Shown piece by piece: positions 34,659 through 48,230 of a stretch of 64,000 nucleotides of DNA; position 1 is the first letter of the stretch; every line of letters begins with the position of its first letter. Both the position numbers and the translations under genes were made by a program. Below the pieces are notes generated by a model. The model saw only the letters and a list, made by a program, of their open reading frames with translations, was not told where the DNA came from and ran no database searches. This DNA comes from Rhynchosporium graminicola. Lineage: Eukaryota > Ascomycota > Leotiomycetes > Helotiales > Ploettnerulaceae. The stretch is from the NCBI GenBank assembly GCA_900074885.1, contig FJUW01000015.1:415906-479905 (forward strand). The letters run 5' to 3'.

Positions 34659-36095
34659 TTACCCTCTTCTAAGATAAAGGCTCGCCCTCGAGCTTTTAAA
34701 GGTAAACAAAAAACGAAAGAAAAGATAGTTAAATCAAGTCGAATTCTAAATAAAATCTAAGTAATTATTAATCTAAAGCGTAAGACGCAAATCACTTCTT
34801 CTTCGTTAAAAGCTTATGAAATTCGGTCTGATACTGCTCCGTTTCGAGTCCGGAAAGGTAGTAAGAAGCGAGTACTGAAATTATCTCTTTAGTAGAGGAG
34901 AAAGGCGTAATTTCCGAGAGATACTATAGTTCTAAGTAACCTCTTATAAAGCTAGAAGTAGAGCTCTAGACTAGCGCTTTATAAGCACGCGTAATCGGGT
35001 ATCAGTCTGAATTAACTTCTAGTCAGTCCTGAATAGAAGCACGCTATTAGCTAAAAGATAAGTTAATCCCTATATTAAGATTATCGATACTTTCAGTTAG
35101 TTACGACTTACCGGAGGTCTATAAATTATTAATTAAAGAGCGTTTAAGGGTAGGTTCTATTAGTAATTATAATACCGAGTTTACCGAAGGTCTAAGGTTT
35201 ATCGATTATACCTAAGTATATAAAAACTCGGCAAATATCTATTCGATGCGACTAATACTAATAGAAAGCTCCCGAGTAATTAATTCTATTTATAATTAAT
35301 AGTCTTCAATCGATTAAAGTAATTCTATAGTAAGTACGGAATCAGAGGGGCTGCGAGAGTATTCCGGTGAAGCCGTAGGAGCTAGCTGAGCCTTCTTAGG
35401 AGGTATAGCATTAGGTAAGTAAGGCTAAGCGAAAGTAATAGAATACTTAAAAGTTATAGAAGAAGCGAAAGTCGAAATCGAATTCTAAAGAAGCCGAAAG
35501 ATTAAGGAGAGTCAGATATCTTCGTTAAGTAGATATAGAAAGTATTAAATTAAAGGTTCTAGTAGAGGGAGGTCGATTCTGCTAAGGGAGATAAATTATA
35601 CTAGAGTATAAGGATTACGAGTCGAATTCTAATAATTTCCGCTAAGGTAATAAGCTACTTTATCCTAGCCTAAAAGTAAGGTTTTTCGCTATTAGAGCTA
35701 CTTTCGGAAGGTTAAAGTCGGGTAAAGGGATAATAAATATTAGAGCTTATAGGGAAGTTTCTACCTAAAATTCGTCTACTATTTTACTTTATACGTACGA
35801 AGGAATAAGTTTCGAAGTATCTAAGAGTAACTTCGCAGTAATACTAGTACTTCTAAGGCTGAATTATATTCAAATTCCTAGCTATCCGAGAGATCTCTAG
35901 AATCTTAGCTCTTTTAAAAACCTAACTATCGAATTCGTAATTAATAGTACTAACTATTTCCGTATAATTCCGAAAATCTAAAGTAAGTAGAGATAACTCA
36001 GCGAAGAGCTCCCTAGTAGTCGTATATACGAATCGAGTTTTCTAGGTAAGATATTATTTAATATTATCCCCGGTAGTCTTAATCTTTCTGTTTAA

Positions 36096-36297
36096 TATAA
36101 TAATATAAGACTTAAGGTAGTATATAAGTAAGAATAAATAAGTAGAGAGGCTAAGAGCGATCTTATATAGTCTAGTACGAAGGAAACAGAAAGATATAGA
36201 GCTCTGAAGGAGTCTGCACTTTCTATATATATAAGGAGGGTATGCCTAAGGCACTGATACTGGCCCGTATCTGCCACGTATACCATGCGCTGTCACA
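36096..36297 (-). repeat. 5' LTR of C1
   Basis: 202 bp, beginning TGTGACAGCGCATGG when read on the minus strand. It contains an uninterrupted 64-codon frame (36092-36286), as do two other copies of this LTR. Confidence 0.87.
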
Positions 36298-37187
36298 CAT
36301 ATATATCGCTAACTTTACCTCTACTTCTAGAGTAGAAGGGAAGACTCCTTTAAAGTGCTTCTAGGATGATATTAAGCTAGGGGTGAACTATACTCTCTCT
36401 ATTAAGTATCTCCGTGTATTAGGATATCCTGTCTTTATACTAATTAATAAGGAGAAGAGAGTCCAGAGCTATAAGGTAGCTCCTAGAGCTGAAAAAGGTA
36501 TTTTAGTAGGATTTAAAGGTTATAATATCTATAGATACCTAGTTAATAGAAAGGTAGTTCGTACCTCTTATCTACGATTTGATAAAGACGGATTAGTCAC
36601 CGAACCTCACGAAGAAGACGCTTTAATAGTACCTTAAACTAGGGGTAATTCTATCGATACTTTAAGTTAAAATTAAGACGTCGAGGTTATTAGCGCTACT
36701 ACTCCTGATATAGGTATAGTCTCGGAAGATGAAGTCGATAGTACGGATAGTACGGATGCCGAATCTATAGTTGAGGACGAAGTTCTAGTACTAGAGGTCG
36801 ATATTCCGGAGCAAATTACTATATAAAAGAAGCGTAGTAAGCCTCCTAGATCTAAGAACTATATGCCGGAGTACGTCCCTAGAGCTACACGCTCTGGCTA
36901 TAATAATCCGACTCCAATTTCGACGCCTGAGGTAACCCCGGAACTAAATAATAGCTACTCCTATACTATCTCTCTATTAGAAGAAGTATAAGAGAGTACT
37001 AATTAGTATCGACTCGCTTTTTATATAGCTTAAGAAGAGTCTCTATTCTTAGATGATCCGACTACTTTAGATCAGGCTATAAAGAGAGCTAATTAGCCAG
37101 AATAGAAGAAGGCTATAATTAAGGAGTATCGATCTCTTAAGGAGAAGTCGACTTAGAAGACTATAAGTCGCTCTAATATGCTAAAAG
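36298..37187 (+). pseudogene. E2 integrase C-terminal part
   Basis: Continues the integrase frame after C1. It includes an open segment 36383-36637 reading VLGYPVFILINKEKR and LVGFKGYNIYRYL, typical of the copia integrase C-terminus, followed by an acidic linker. It ends at AAAAG (37183-37187), the target duplication of A1. Confidence 0.82.
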
Positions 37188-37420
37188 TATGACGACTAGT
37201 CAGATTGGAGGTTTCCCCCTATTAGTGGAAACACTTACTGCTAAGCGAGATTACCCGAGTAGAGTTTAGGGGCCCCTTTTCATATATATACTTCCCTTCT
37301 CTCTCTACTTCTTCACTCCTTAGTTATAGATTCTAAGTTGATTCTTACTACTTCATATTCTATATAATAAGGTCTTACCTATTAGGTAATAAGTAAGACC
37401 TTTCTAGAGTAAGCGTTATA
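37188..37420 (+). repeat. 5' LTR of A1
   Basis: 233 bp beginning TATGACGACTAG and ending AAGCGTTATA; the 3' copy ends AAGCGTCACA, the form before RIP. Confidence 0.9.
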
Positions 37421-37959
37421 TTATCTATAACTCTTTTACTTACGTCTAGGAAGATAGTAAATATCTACTTATATTATACCTCTATACCTAGAGCTACTAA
37501 ACGCAGGAGACTACGCTATACAGAGAAGGCTTATACTAAGTATAAACTTGAAGAATAGCACCTAAATAGAAGTAACCTAAGTCCGATAAATCGATAACCG
37601 GTTCTCTAACTCTCTCTACTTCTACCTATTCTTTAGCGACTCGTAATATTCGCCGTAATCTACTCTTCTCTATAGTAGAGAGTGCTCGCGATAACGCCTT
37701 ATCCGAGTTAAGCTCTCTAACTCCTACTATAATCAACGAACTCACCGAGTCACTAAACCTCCCTGATAATACCTCTATATTAATAGTAACTATAAGTAAC
37801 TCATAGGAAGACCGCGCTCACTAGCTGCAAGAGGCAGAAAGAAGACTCGCAGAGGAGAGATAATTAAATACAGATCTATCTATAGAGCTACGTTAGTTAT
37901 AGGACGAGTTCCGGGAACTACGCTAGTTAACTACTTAGCGTTCTATTAAGTCTATATCG

Positions 37960-40749
37960 TTTAATAACGTTCAATCGCGTATAATACTGCTATACTTAAT
38001 TAAAGAAGATAATACTACTCCTACGCTTAATAATCGCTGTCGAGAATAATCTACTAGAGGAATATCGTTAATATTATACGCTACGCGTATTAAGAAGATT
38101 CCGAACTTTCTAAATAAGCTCTCTGATAGAATCGACTACTCTCTAAAACTCTAGGAAATATAGATACGTAACGCCCTCCGGCGCTACTTCAGCTACTTCC
38201 TTAACGAAGATCACTATAAAGATTAGTTACTTAATTAAATAGAAGGAATAGCTAGAACCTACTTAGAACCCTTCTTCTTAGAACTAGAATATAATAAGAA
38301 AAGCAATATAATCGATTTACTTAATATAATCACTTAACTTGTCTTCTTCTTATTAAATCTATATAACTAATAAACTGCAAGAGCTAGCTACTTAGCGCTA
38401 AGGATAGATTATAAGTAGACCTTCTGGATATTCTACTACGAGTTCCGTACGCTAGCTCGTAAAGCTAGTATAAATAATCAATCGACTCTGAAAATAGACT
38501 TATAGGAGAAGCTACCTGTATAGCTTCGGAAATAGCTCTTCTAATAGTACTGAACGTTAAGAACACTAGAAGAATATATTAAGGCTATATAAGCTGAAGA
38601 TTAAGGTTAATTTATCGAAAAGACCTACTACTCCGAGTCTTTAGCTAAAGCTAGCGCGACTCGGGAATGCCCTATTAATACCTCCTTCTAGCGCTGTAGT
38701 ACTAACTCTTCTTCTTATCCGTAACTAGGCCTTCCTACTCCCGAGAACACTAGTACGACCGGTAATCAAACCTCTACGAGTCGTATGCTATAGTAAGTGC
38801 GAAGCGATACTCCGCGAGCTCTATCGCTAGCGAATACTCCTCGTTACTTCACGCTTACTTCGTACCCACGCTTGTCGTTAGCTCGACCTAACACTCCGTA
38901 TCGTATTAACGCGATTAATACTAATAATAACGTTAATAGCGAGTTAGAAGATAATAATAATAAAGATATATATAATAACACTTAGAAGTATATTAAACCT
39001 CCGCTAGTAAAAGACTACGCTTAAGGAAAGACTCCTTCCTAGGTAGTATACAAGATATGCGATATCTTAACCTTACGAAGCTTCTAAGTAGTTAATCGTT
39101 TACTACGCGTGCTACTCTTACTAAGAATAGACTTTCGTATAAGCTACTCGTACTCCTTAATTCTAGAGCTAATAGATACTATTTTATTAATTATTCTTTT
39201 CTCAAATCTCTTTCCTTCTTTCTAAAACCTTTAATTCACTCTCTACTAAACGTAATCCCTATTAAAGGTTTTAATAGCGTTAATAGTAGTATAATCAGTT
39301 ACTATATAATACTTAACTTAATAGTAGATCGCTGCGTTCAGGTATTTACTCCCTTTCTTATTACTACTCTCAGAAACTATAGTATTATACTCAGAAGGAC
39401 CTGGCTTTCGGAATATTAAGTACTCTTAGATACCTCTAAACGATAGATCATTTAGCTACTATATACTCCTCCTAGTAACGTTTATAGCTCTCCGATCGAA
39501 ATTAAGGACTTACGTAAATACTATATCTACTAGCGCTATTAACATAACGCTAACGAACGAGATAAACGCCTCGATTAGTTCTAAGAAGCGTACGAGGTAT
39601 AGCGAAACGTAGCTAGCTCTCCTATTAATATTTAAGTAGTTACTAACTCTATATCTATTATCAAACGACTGCTACTAAACGCTCGGAAACGCACTTCTAA
39701 GGAGACTTATAGCTATAAGAATATCTAAAACTCTCCCCTAGAGAGTATACTATAAGTAACGAACCCTCTGCTATCGCTACCGCTCAGGGAGAACCGTTTC
39801 CCTAGCGTTCCTATTACTTCCTATAGACACGCCGAGCCTAAGTTTTTATTATCTGAAGAATAAGAAAAGAATAGTAGAGATAAGTCTTTATATGTCAGAA
39901 AAGCTACTGATATACGCCCGAAGTATATATAATTTAGTAATATTACTACTTATATCCCGCGTTAATCTCTACTTTAACCCTAACTAGAAGTCTCTACGTT
40001 AAAAACCTACGTATAAGATTACGCCTATATAATCTATACGATAGATTAATAGTTAAAACTACTCGTAAGATTATATTACGAATCAATAGAAGCTGATCTA
40101 CGTACTAATATAGCTATAACGCTACTATAGAAGCGCTAATAGTAATAAAGATTACCCCCTCTCGTAGCCCTACCTCTCCGAGAGCCTCCTACGCTAGAGA
40201 TTTATATAATTAGTAGCCTAGCTTTCCATCTCTTATATAAACGCCAGAAGTCTTCTAACGATAAGATCTTCTCTATTACTCTCTACGAGATAGATAAGCT
40301 TCTTAACGACTGAATCGTAGATTAGTAATATAATACTACTATCATATCTTTAACTATTAACCTTACGGAACGCCGCAAAACCGCCTAGTAATTTACTATT
40401 AGCTTAAGCGAATTAGACTTAGAACTATAGATTCCTTACGAGTATAGCTAGTAGGTATATGTCTTTTCTAAGGAAGCTAGCGATATTCTCCCTCCTTATT
40501 ATTTATGCGATTACCGAATTAAGCTTAAAGAAGAGGCCGAAAAGAGCCTTAAATACTCTCTCTTATATAAGATATCAGCTAAGGAACTTAAAGTAGTAAA
40601 AGCGTGTATTACTAATAACTTAGCTAAAGGTTTTATTAAACCTTCTTAAGTACTGTACGCTGTACCTATTCTTTTCGTTAAGAAAGCTAATAGAAGTCTA
40701 CGGTTCTATATAGACTTTCGTATACTTAATAACCTCACGAGGAAGGATT
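37960..40749 (+). pseudogene. A1 gag, protease and start of reverse transcriptase
   Basis: RIP-mutated frame. The segment 38797-38985 is open. The protease region near 39160-39300 corresponds to the better preserved copy at 62503-62778. The reverse transcriptase begins near 40600 (LYIDFRILNNLTRKD) and is broken off at 40750-40754 by insertion of B. Confidence 0.75.
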
Positions 40750-40754
40750 AATAC

Positions 40755-40959
40755 TGTTAGTCCATATGTTGGTCCATAGTCACGTGGTAGTCGAGTATCT
40801 GCGCCGGGGTTTAGCCGGCCAGATATATCTCCCTTACGGAGTCTCGACTACCTAGGAAAGATAGCCACGATACAACAGATAATACTACTACTATTATCAC
40901 TGTACTTTGGCTTACGCAGACTACTTGATTATACGTACTACGATAGAGTGATACTAATA
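40755..40959 (+). repeat. 5' LTR of B
   Basis: 205 bp beginning TGTTAGTCCATATG; ends TACTAATA where the 3' copy has TACCAACA. CACGTG at 40781-40786. Confidence 0.92.
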
Positions 40960-41133
40960 TTAATCAATAGACGTATAGATCATTTCACTCTTTGAAAGCA
41001 GTCAAATCTGACTACTGAAAAGAGCGCGCTAGTAATCTTCTCGAAGAGTAGAGATATCTACTATAGTAATAGCTCAAGTACTAGAGAAGACACGGTCTCC
41101 TCTATACTATTTGACTTGAATTACTAAGATAAT

Positions 41134-41335
41134 TGTGACGGCGCATGGTATACGTGGCAGATACGGGCCAGTATCGGTGCCTTAGGTATACCCTCCTTGT
41201 ATATATAGAAGGTGCAGACTCCTTTAGAGCTCTATATCTTTCTGTTTCCTTCGTACTAGACTATATAAGATCGCTCTTAGCCTCCCTACTTATTTATTCT
41301 TACTTATATACTGCCTTAAGTCTTATGTTATTATA
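41134..41335 (+). repeat. LTR 1 of C2
   Basis: 202 bp beginning TGTGACGGCGCATGG. Confidence 0.88.
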
Positions 41336-42387
41336 TTAAATAGAAAGATTAAGACCGCCGGGGATAGTATTAAATAATATCTTACCTAGAAAACTCGATT
41401 CGTACGTATAACTACTAGGGAGCTCTTCGCTAAGTTATCTCTACTTACCTTAGATTTTCGGAATTATATAGAAATAGTTAGTACTATTAATTACGAATTC
41501 GATAGTTAGGTTTTCAAAAGAGCTAAGATTCTAGAGATCTCTCGGATAGCTAGGAATTTGAACGTAATTCAGCTTTAGAAGCACTAGTATTACTGCGAAG
41601 TCACTCTCGGATACTTCGAAACTCGTTCTTTCGTGCGTACGAAGTAAAACAGCAGACGAATTTTAGGTAGAAACTTCCCTATAGGCCCTAATATTTATTA
41701 TCTCCTTACTCGACTTTAACCTTCCGAAGCAGCTCTAATAGCGAAAAACCTTACTTTTAGGCTAGGACGAAGTAGCTTATTACCCTAGCGGAAATTGCCG
41801 GAATCCGACTTATAACCCCCGTACCCCGGTACAATTTATCTCTCTCGGCAGAATCGACCTCCTTCTACTAGAACCTTTAATTTAATACTTTCTATATCTA
41901 CTTAACGAAGATATCTGACCCTCCTTAATCTTTTAGCTTCTTTAGAATTCGATTTGGACTTTTATTTCTTTCGTAACCTTTAAGTGTTTTAATCACTCGC
42001 TTAGCCTCGCTTATTCAGTAAAACTCGGTATCACAATTACCGATAGAACCTACCCTTAAACGCTCTTCAATTAACAATTTATAGACCTCCGGACCGACTG
42101 GAAGTCAATTCAGACCGATACCCGACTACGCGTGCTCGCAAAGCGCTAGTCTGGAGCTCTACTTCTAGCCTTACAAGAGGTTACTTAGAACCACGGTATC
42201 TCTCGGAGATTACGTTTCCCTTTATAGAAGAGATAATCTCGGTACTGAATTAATATCTACAGTTTCGGTTTAATAGAAATTTGGAAGGTTATCTTAATAT
42301 TTGACTGCGTTTTATACTTACTTTGTTTCCTTAGTTACTTCGATTCTTCAAGGCTCGAGGGCGAGCTTTTGTCTTAGAAGGGGGTAA

Positions 42388-42589
42388 TATGACGGCGCAT
42401 AGTATACGTAGCAGATACAGGCAAGTATCAGTGCCTTAGGAATACCCTCCTTATATATATAGAAGGTGCAGACTCCTTTAGAGCTCTATATCTTTCTGTT
42501 TCCTTCGTACCAGACTATATAAGATCGCTCTTAGCCTCCCTACTTGTTTATTCTTGCTTATATACCGCCTTAAGTCTTGTGTCGTTATA
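42388..42589 (+). repeat. LTR 2 of C2
   Basis: 202 bp beginning TATGACGGCG and ending GTCGTTATA. Confidence 0.88.
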
Positions 42590-42590
42590 T

Positions 42591-42777
42591 TATACGTGGC
42601 AGATACGGGCCAGTATCGGTGCCTTAGGCATACCCTCCTTGTATATATAGAAGGTGCAGACTCCTTCAGAGCTCTGTATCTTTCTGTTTCCTTCGTACCA
42701 GACTATATAAGATCGCTCTTAGCCTCACTACTTGTTTATTCTTGCTTGTATACCGCCTTGAGTCTTGTGTCGTTATA
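42591..42777 (+). repeat. LTR 3 of C2, 5'-truncated
   Basis: 187 bp equal to the LTR from base 16 onward, abutting LTR 2 with one extra T. It keeps many CpA/TpG dinucleotides. Confidence 0.87.
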
Positions 42778-42843
42778 ATAATTTGCCTGGATTCTACCTG
42801 CGATACGGTTAAAGGATTCGAATTCTAGTATATTATACTACTA

Positions 42844-42888
42844 TTACCTTCTACGTACTTACCTTCTACGTACTTACCTTCTACGTAC
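42844..42888 (+). repeat. Three 15-bp tandem repeats
   Basis: Three perfect copies of TTACCTTCTACGTAC in the 5' internal region of element B, shortly after C2. Confidence 0.92.
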
Positions 42889-43959
42889 TTCGATTACTAC
42901 CGCAACCCGACTTCAAAGAACGCGCTTTTGAGTTGCGCCGAAAACTCGAAGTCAAAGAAACGCGCAACGCTAGCGCTTCCTATATAAAACTTAAGAATAA
43001 CTCTATAACTACTATTCTAAATAACCTCGGAATAGCACTAAAATCCTCATACGAATTAGACCTTTAATATAGTAAGAGATAATAATACCCCCGAGGTTAG
43101 TACTTTCGATATACCTGCGAACTCCGGTAAGGACCCACTAGACCAGGAGACTATACGGAAACAGGAAGAAGGTCTTATTAGATAAGTCAAGAGCTCCGAC
43201 TACGTAGATAGACCTATATACTCTTTATTTAAGGAGATCTACGAAAGTTAGATAGTAGACTCTTTCAAGTCTATTAAGAAATCGTTAAATAATAACCTTA
43301 TATTCATACTACGTACTAAAGGCGTATTTATCGAAGAAGGCGATAAACTTGCGTAGGAGCTATATAAGCTTCTATATACTCTATGGAATACTATACGTAG
43401 TAGTTGGACCTTGAAAGAGCTAGAGAGTATAGTAGGAGAGAAGATACTCTCTGTACGGCTATAGTATATAGTATTAAACCTACCTATACTAGAGAAGATA
43501 TCTGCGTAGTAATAGCGAGATAAGAGAGAGAAGAAGATAATAAACGATATAGCTACTTAATAAGACGAATTAGAGTATAAGAGATTAAAGAGGGAGTTCT
43601 ATAGATTATGATAAAGACGCTATACTATACTCGGCTTACCTTCTATTAGCGAATTCGACTTTAATAAAGAATACTACGAACCTCTATAATAAGACCGAGA
43701 CTCTACTGAAGAAGTATAATAATATTAAGAGACCTCCTCTAACTAGAATAGAGAAGAGTAGCAATACTATAGAAAGCGTATACCGAAGAATATAGGGAGT
43801 AGAGGAGAAGGAGCTAGAGGAGAAGGAAGCTACTAAGGAGGAGAAAGCTACTAAGGAGGAGAAGGCTACTAAGGAGAAGGAGGAGAAGGAGTAGATAGCT
43901 ACTAAGGAGCTAGAGGAGGAGAGGGAGAGTACTATAATACGATATAGAAGGAGAAAGAG

Positions 43960-46900
43960 AAGTCGTATAAAAAGGAGATCGCCAGCTTCTCTTGTATGTT
44001 TCTAGAAGAGATAAAATTCAAGGGAGATAGAGATAGCTTTAGTAGTAAGGTCAGAATATTCTACGACGCCTACTTAAGAGCCGAGATTCTACCGGAGGAG
44101 TATAGTAAGGCGTTTCTATTAATACTAAAAAGCGCTACTCTCTAATACTACTATTATAGTCTGAATAGTATCCCTGGAACCTCTCTGATTATCAAATTCG
44201 ATATTATACTAAAGAATATAATAGATCAGTTTAAGAGCGAGGAGTTTAGTAGATCTTCTCTAACTATATAGAATCTTCTTACTCTTAAATCGATTAAGGA
44301 AAAGAACCCTAGAAAGACGACTTCAGAGTACTTTAATATACTCTTTACGTAGATTAGAGAGCTACGTTATAGTATACCCTTTAAATTATACTATAAGAAG
44401 TTCGTTATAAATAAGATTATTATTACTTACTAAAGCTCAGAAGCCTACTAAATTACTCTAGCTTAACTTATAACTTCTACTGAAAAGATAATTACTTCTA
44501 TTAGAACCTCTATCGTTAACTATAAGTATATATACCCTATAACTAGTACTACCTTCTATACTAATCGAAAATTCCGAAGCGATTCTGATAAAGAATAAGT
44601 ATATAGAGAGAAGGGAGATAATAAAGGGCGATTCAGAATATAAGAAGAGAAGAAGATAAATACGCTAGATAAGGAAAGTAACGCTAAGAAGTGCTAGGTA
44701 TATAATACTACGGATTATATGTCTTTCGACTATATAGTAGAAGAAAGAGAGAAGGCTAAGGAGAAGTTTAAGGCGAAGAACTCTTCTAAGTTTAAAGGTA
44801 ACTTTAGAAGAGTTTTTAAGAAAGTATATAAATAATACGTCGCAGAGTACGAAAGTATAGAAGACGAGTATATAACTACTACTTTTACCTTATACGAAGC
44901 CGGGAGCGATATAGATTACGATTCTGACGACGAAAAGCCGGAAGCTCTATTTATAACTTCTATAGGACTTGTCTTAGTAGAAGCCGTATAGCTAATAGTA
45001 GAAACCCTAGTAAATATAGCTTTTAAGTACCTAATAGATACTACCGAAGAAGCTACGGAAGAGGACCGGACCCTAGAGACGATAATAAGTAGCCCCTGAT
45101 ATAATTCGTTAGTCTTCTATAGAATTATAATCGATACTAGAGTAGTAAAGGTATCTATAGTAAGTAAAGGTTAATACGAAGCCTATAAGGCTCTATATAA
45201 GGCTGAACTCTTACTTTCCTATGGAATAAACGTCAAATTCGGTATTAGTAAAGCTACTTCTATTAGTATAGTAATTATACCTTCTCTAATTAGAAAGATC
45301 TAATTTAAGGTTATAGCTATAGATACCCCGTTTCTACTCTATTTAGACGATATAGATAAGCTCAGAGTTATATTAGATAATCTTCATAACGTACTTATCA
45401 CGCTATAAGAAGATATACTAGTAGTACGGAGATTCGGCTACCTCTTCTTACTTTAGAAGGAGTTACTTAAGATATATATTATAGAGTATTTCTAGTTAAA
45501 TACGAGAGTACTTATAGAGACGGATTTATATCGACTTTATTACCGATTCGGATACCCCTTAGTAAGAAAGCTAGAAGATTTACTATAATAAGCCGGTCAC
45601 GAGCATAACTCAGGGGTACTAAAGGAGCTTACTAAGCTCTATAAGTACTACTAGCTATACGGAAGATCACTAAGCAGATTCAAGTTCAAGCTCTACGATA
45701 CTAATAATATATACTTCAATTACGAAGTCGTGATCGATATTATACAACTAGACGGTCGATAAGTCTTATATATAGTCGATTAAGGTATTACCTTCCAGAA
45801 CAGAGGTTTTCTTACTAATATATCTATAGAGTACGTATAGAACCGATTTAAGTAGGTATAGATAGATACCTACTTTAGACCACCTGATTTTATCGTTATA
45901 AATATAAGTATATAATTTAAGTCAAAAGAATTCGTATAAAGTGCTAAGATAGAGGGTTCTATAGTCAAAGTTATACCTATAGAGGCTCACTACTCTATTA
46001 GTAAGATAGAGAGATACTATAGCCCTCTGAAGAGAGCTTATACGATAATTCGAAAGGAGTTACCGTACCTTAGTTAAGATATAGTACTATAGATAGCATT
46101 CCACGTAATCAACTGTATTTCTGGACCTAGTGGAATTATATCTATTTTACTAGTATTTAGAGTATACCCCAGAATAGTAGAGATAGACGCCCCTTTACTA
46201 TTAGTCTCCTAACGAGCTACTATACTTCATAAGGCTATAGAAGAGATTCGTAAGCTACGGAGTTATCAGTAAGTTAATAACGCTCTGAATACTCGGAATA
46301 GCTCTAGTTCTATAGTAGTAAGAGACTTTCTATTAAACTCTCTAGTACTAGTTTAGAGAGAGAAAGGTTTCTAGGATAGACCTTAGTCACTTATTTCTAT
46401 AGATAGAGAGAACTGCGTAATAGAAATCGATAGTAGACTAATAACCTTTCGCTCTACGTCGATTAAACTATAGTACGAAGAAGAAAGCGATTCTAATAAA
46501 CTAGAGGGTATTTTACCTGAAATTATACTCTTACTATTACTAAGTACTACTAAGTTAAATCGACCTATACTAGTACTAAAGAAGTAACCTCATCGAGATT
46601 GACGAAAGCTAATTCGATTCAGAGACGATAACGAATTATTTATTAGTTCCCTAGTAGTAGAACCTTAATACGCTATGTTAAGACGTAAGGAGATTAATAG
46701 TCTAATCGCTATAGGGATCTTTAAATTAGTCTATAAAGACGAATTACTAGCCGGAGCTAGGGTTTTTAACGCTAAATTTATCGACTAGACTAAATTTAAG
46801 AGTATATAGAAAGCCTACGAGAAGTCTAGACTAGTTATATAAGCATATAACGACTCTAGAAAGAACTAAGTACTTATTACGTTACCGACTATTTAATAAG

Positions 46901-48230
46901 TCAGCTAATAACTACTACTAGTATATGCAGTTATGCACCCTAAGTTTAAGGTATACAGCCGTGATATTACATAAGCTTATACTTAGTCTACGTTACACCT
47001 AATACGTGACTTCTTCGTACGCCCTCTAAAGGAGATTTTAACTTAGCTATATTAGTTTTTGCAGTATGTTAGGCCTATATATAGTATACTAGAGTCAGCG
47101 AACTATTAGTTCGGTATATACTATAGATATAAGGTTAAGAAACTCCATATAGTACTATCGACGTTCGACACGTGCCTACTATCTATTTCAGGTGATAAAG
47201 CTAGTATAGGAGCTCTTAGTCTTTAGATTAACGATACCTTCTTCGTTAGTAATAAGACCTTTATAGACGCAGAAGAAAGAGAGCTATAGAAGGCTAGATT
47301 CAAGTCGAACGAGAGAGAGTAATTAACTACTTCATACCTAATTAACTTTAATAGAGGTTATATTACCTTAGAAACTAATAGCTCTATTCGACTATCTCAA
47401 TAATCGTACGATAAGATACTAAGACTAATTAAGAAAGAACTAGTCAATCTCACTAACTCCTATAGAAGTATACGATAAGGTCTTACCTAAATCGAGTAAT
47501 TTACCGCCTAGAGAGCTAGAGGTTCATACTTAGCAACTATTTCTTAGCCGGAAGTATCGTTTAACGTCTCTTTTACCGTATAAACTATAAATCTAATAGA
47601 AAAAGACTTTAAGCTCTTAAATAAGAGAATCTCATAGTAAAAGCTTAACTATAGTAAAAGTCTCCGATACGTCAAATTAGATAAGAAGTCTCTGAAACTC
47701 GTCGTATCTACTAATAGTTCATTTACTAATTTGAAAGACTTCTACTCTCAAATTAGCTACGTCTGCGTACTTATAGATAAGTATAATAAGGCAAACGTTA
47801 TTCACTAGTCTTCGGTCTACTATAAGAGAGTTACTAGATCTGTACTAGCCTCTGAACTATATACTATATTAGAAGGTTTTAATATAGCTAGTACTATTAA
47901 GACTACTATCGAATAGATCATGAAGATCATAGTACTACCTTTAGTTATAGTTACTAACTCTAAGTCTTTATACGACTGCGTAGTACGACTTAATACTATA
48001 AGAGAGAAGAGATTAATAATTAACCTTATATATCTACGTTAAGCGTACGAAAGAAAGGAGATATTAGAGGTAATTTAAGTAGTAGGGCTAGATAACCCTG
48101 CGGATACGATAACTAAGACAAATTGCAATAGAGCTTTGAAGGAGCTATTACATACGAATTAATTAGTTATTAAGCCTATAGAATAGATAGATAGAGGGAA
48201 TTTGGATAACTTGAAGCCAGAAGAGAGCCT
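43960..48230 (+). pseudogene. Element B gag-pol, RIP-inactivated
   Basis: Gag near 44000-44600; protease-like region near 45120 (IDT instead of a clean DTG/DSG); integrase region 45600-46100; reverse transcriptase 46600-47250 (for example ARVFNAKFID and YAVMHPKFKVYSRDITQAYT when TAG/TAA are read as the expected Gln); RNase H and C-terminus to about 48180 (LYDCVVRLNTIREKR, NPADTITK). The order integrase before reverse transcriptase identifies Ty1/copia. Confidence 0.78.

Larger units (their letters stand above)
34457..36297 (-). mobile_element. Non-autonomous LTR element C1
   Basis: Two 202-bp LTRs (34457-34658 and 36096-36297) in minus orientation, with the target duplication CATAT at 34452-34456 and 36298-36302. 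The internal region is only 1437 bp; I see no reverse transcriptase, integrase or protease motif on either strand. A G-rich purine tract adjoins the inner edge of the 3' LTR. This is the layout of a TRIM/LARD-type element. Related copy: 41134-42777. Confidence 0.85.
41134..42777 (+). mobile_element. Non-autonomous LTR element C2 with three LTRs
   Basis: Target duplication ATAAT at 41129-41133 and 42778-42782. It holds an LTR (41134-41335), a 1052-bp internal region matching C1 in inverse orientation but about 385 bp shorter, a second LTR (42388-42589), and directly after it a third LTR lacking its first 15 bp (42591-42777). The purine tract GAAGGGGG sits just before the second LTR. No protein motif seen. 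Confidence 0.87.

Noticed and set aside
42844..42888. CRISPR-like array from regularly repeated 15-mers
   Set aside because: The units are directly adjacent with no spacers; it is a plain tandem repeat in a fungal retroelement.
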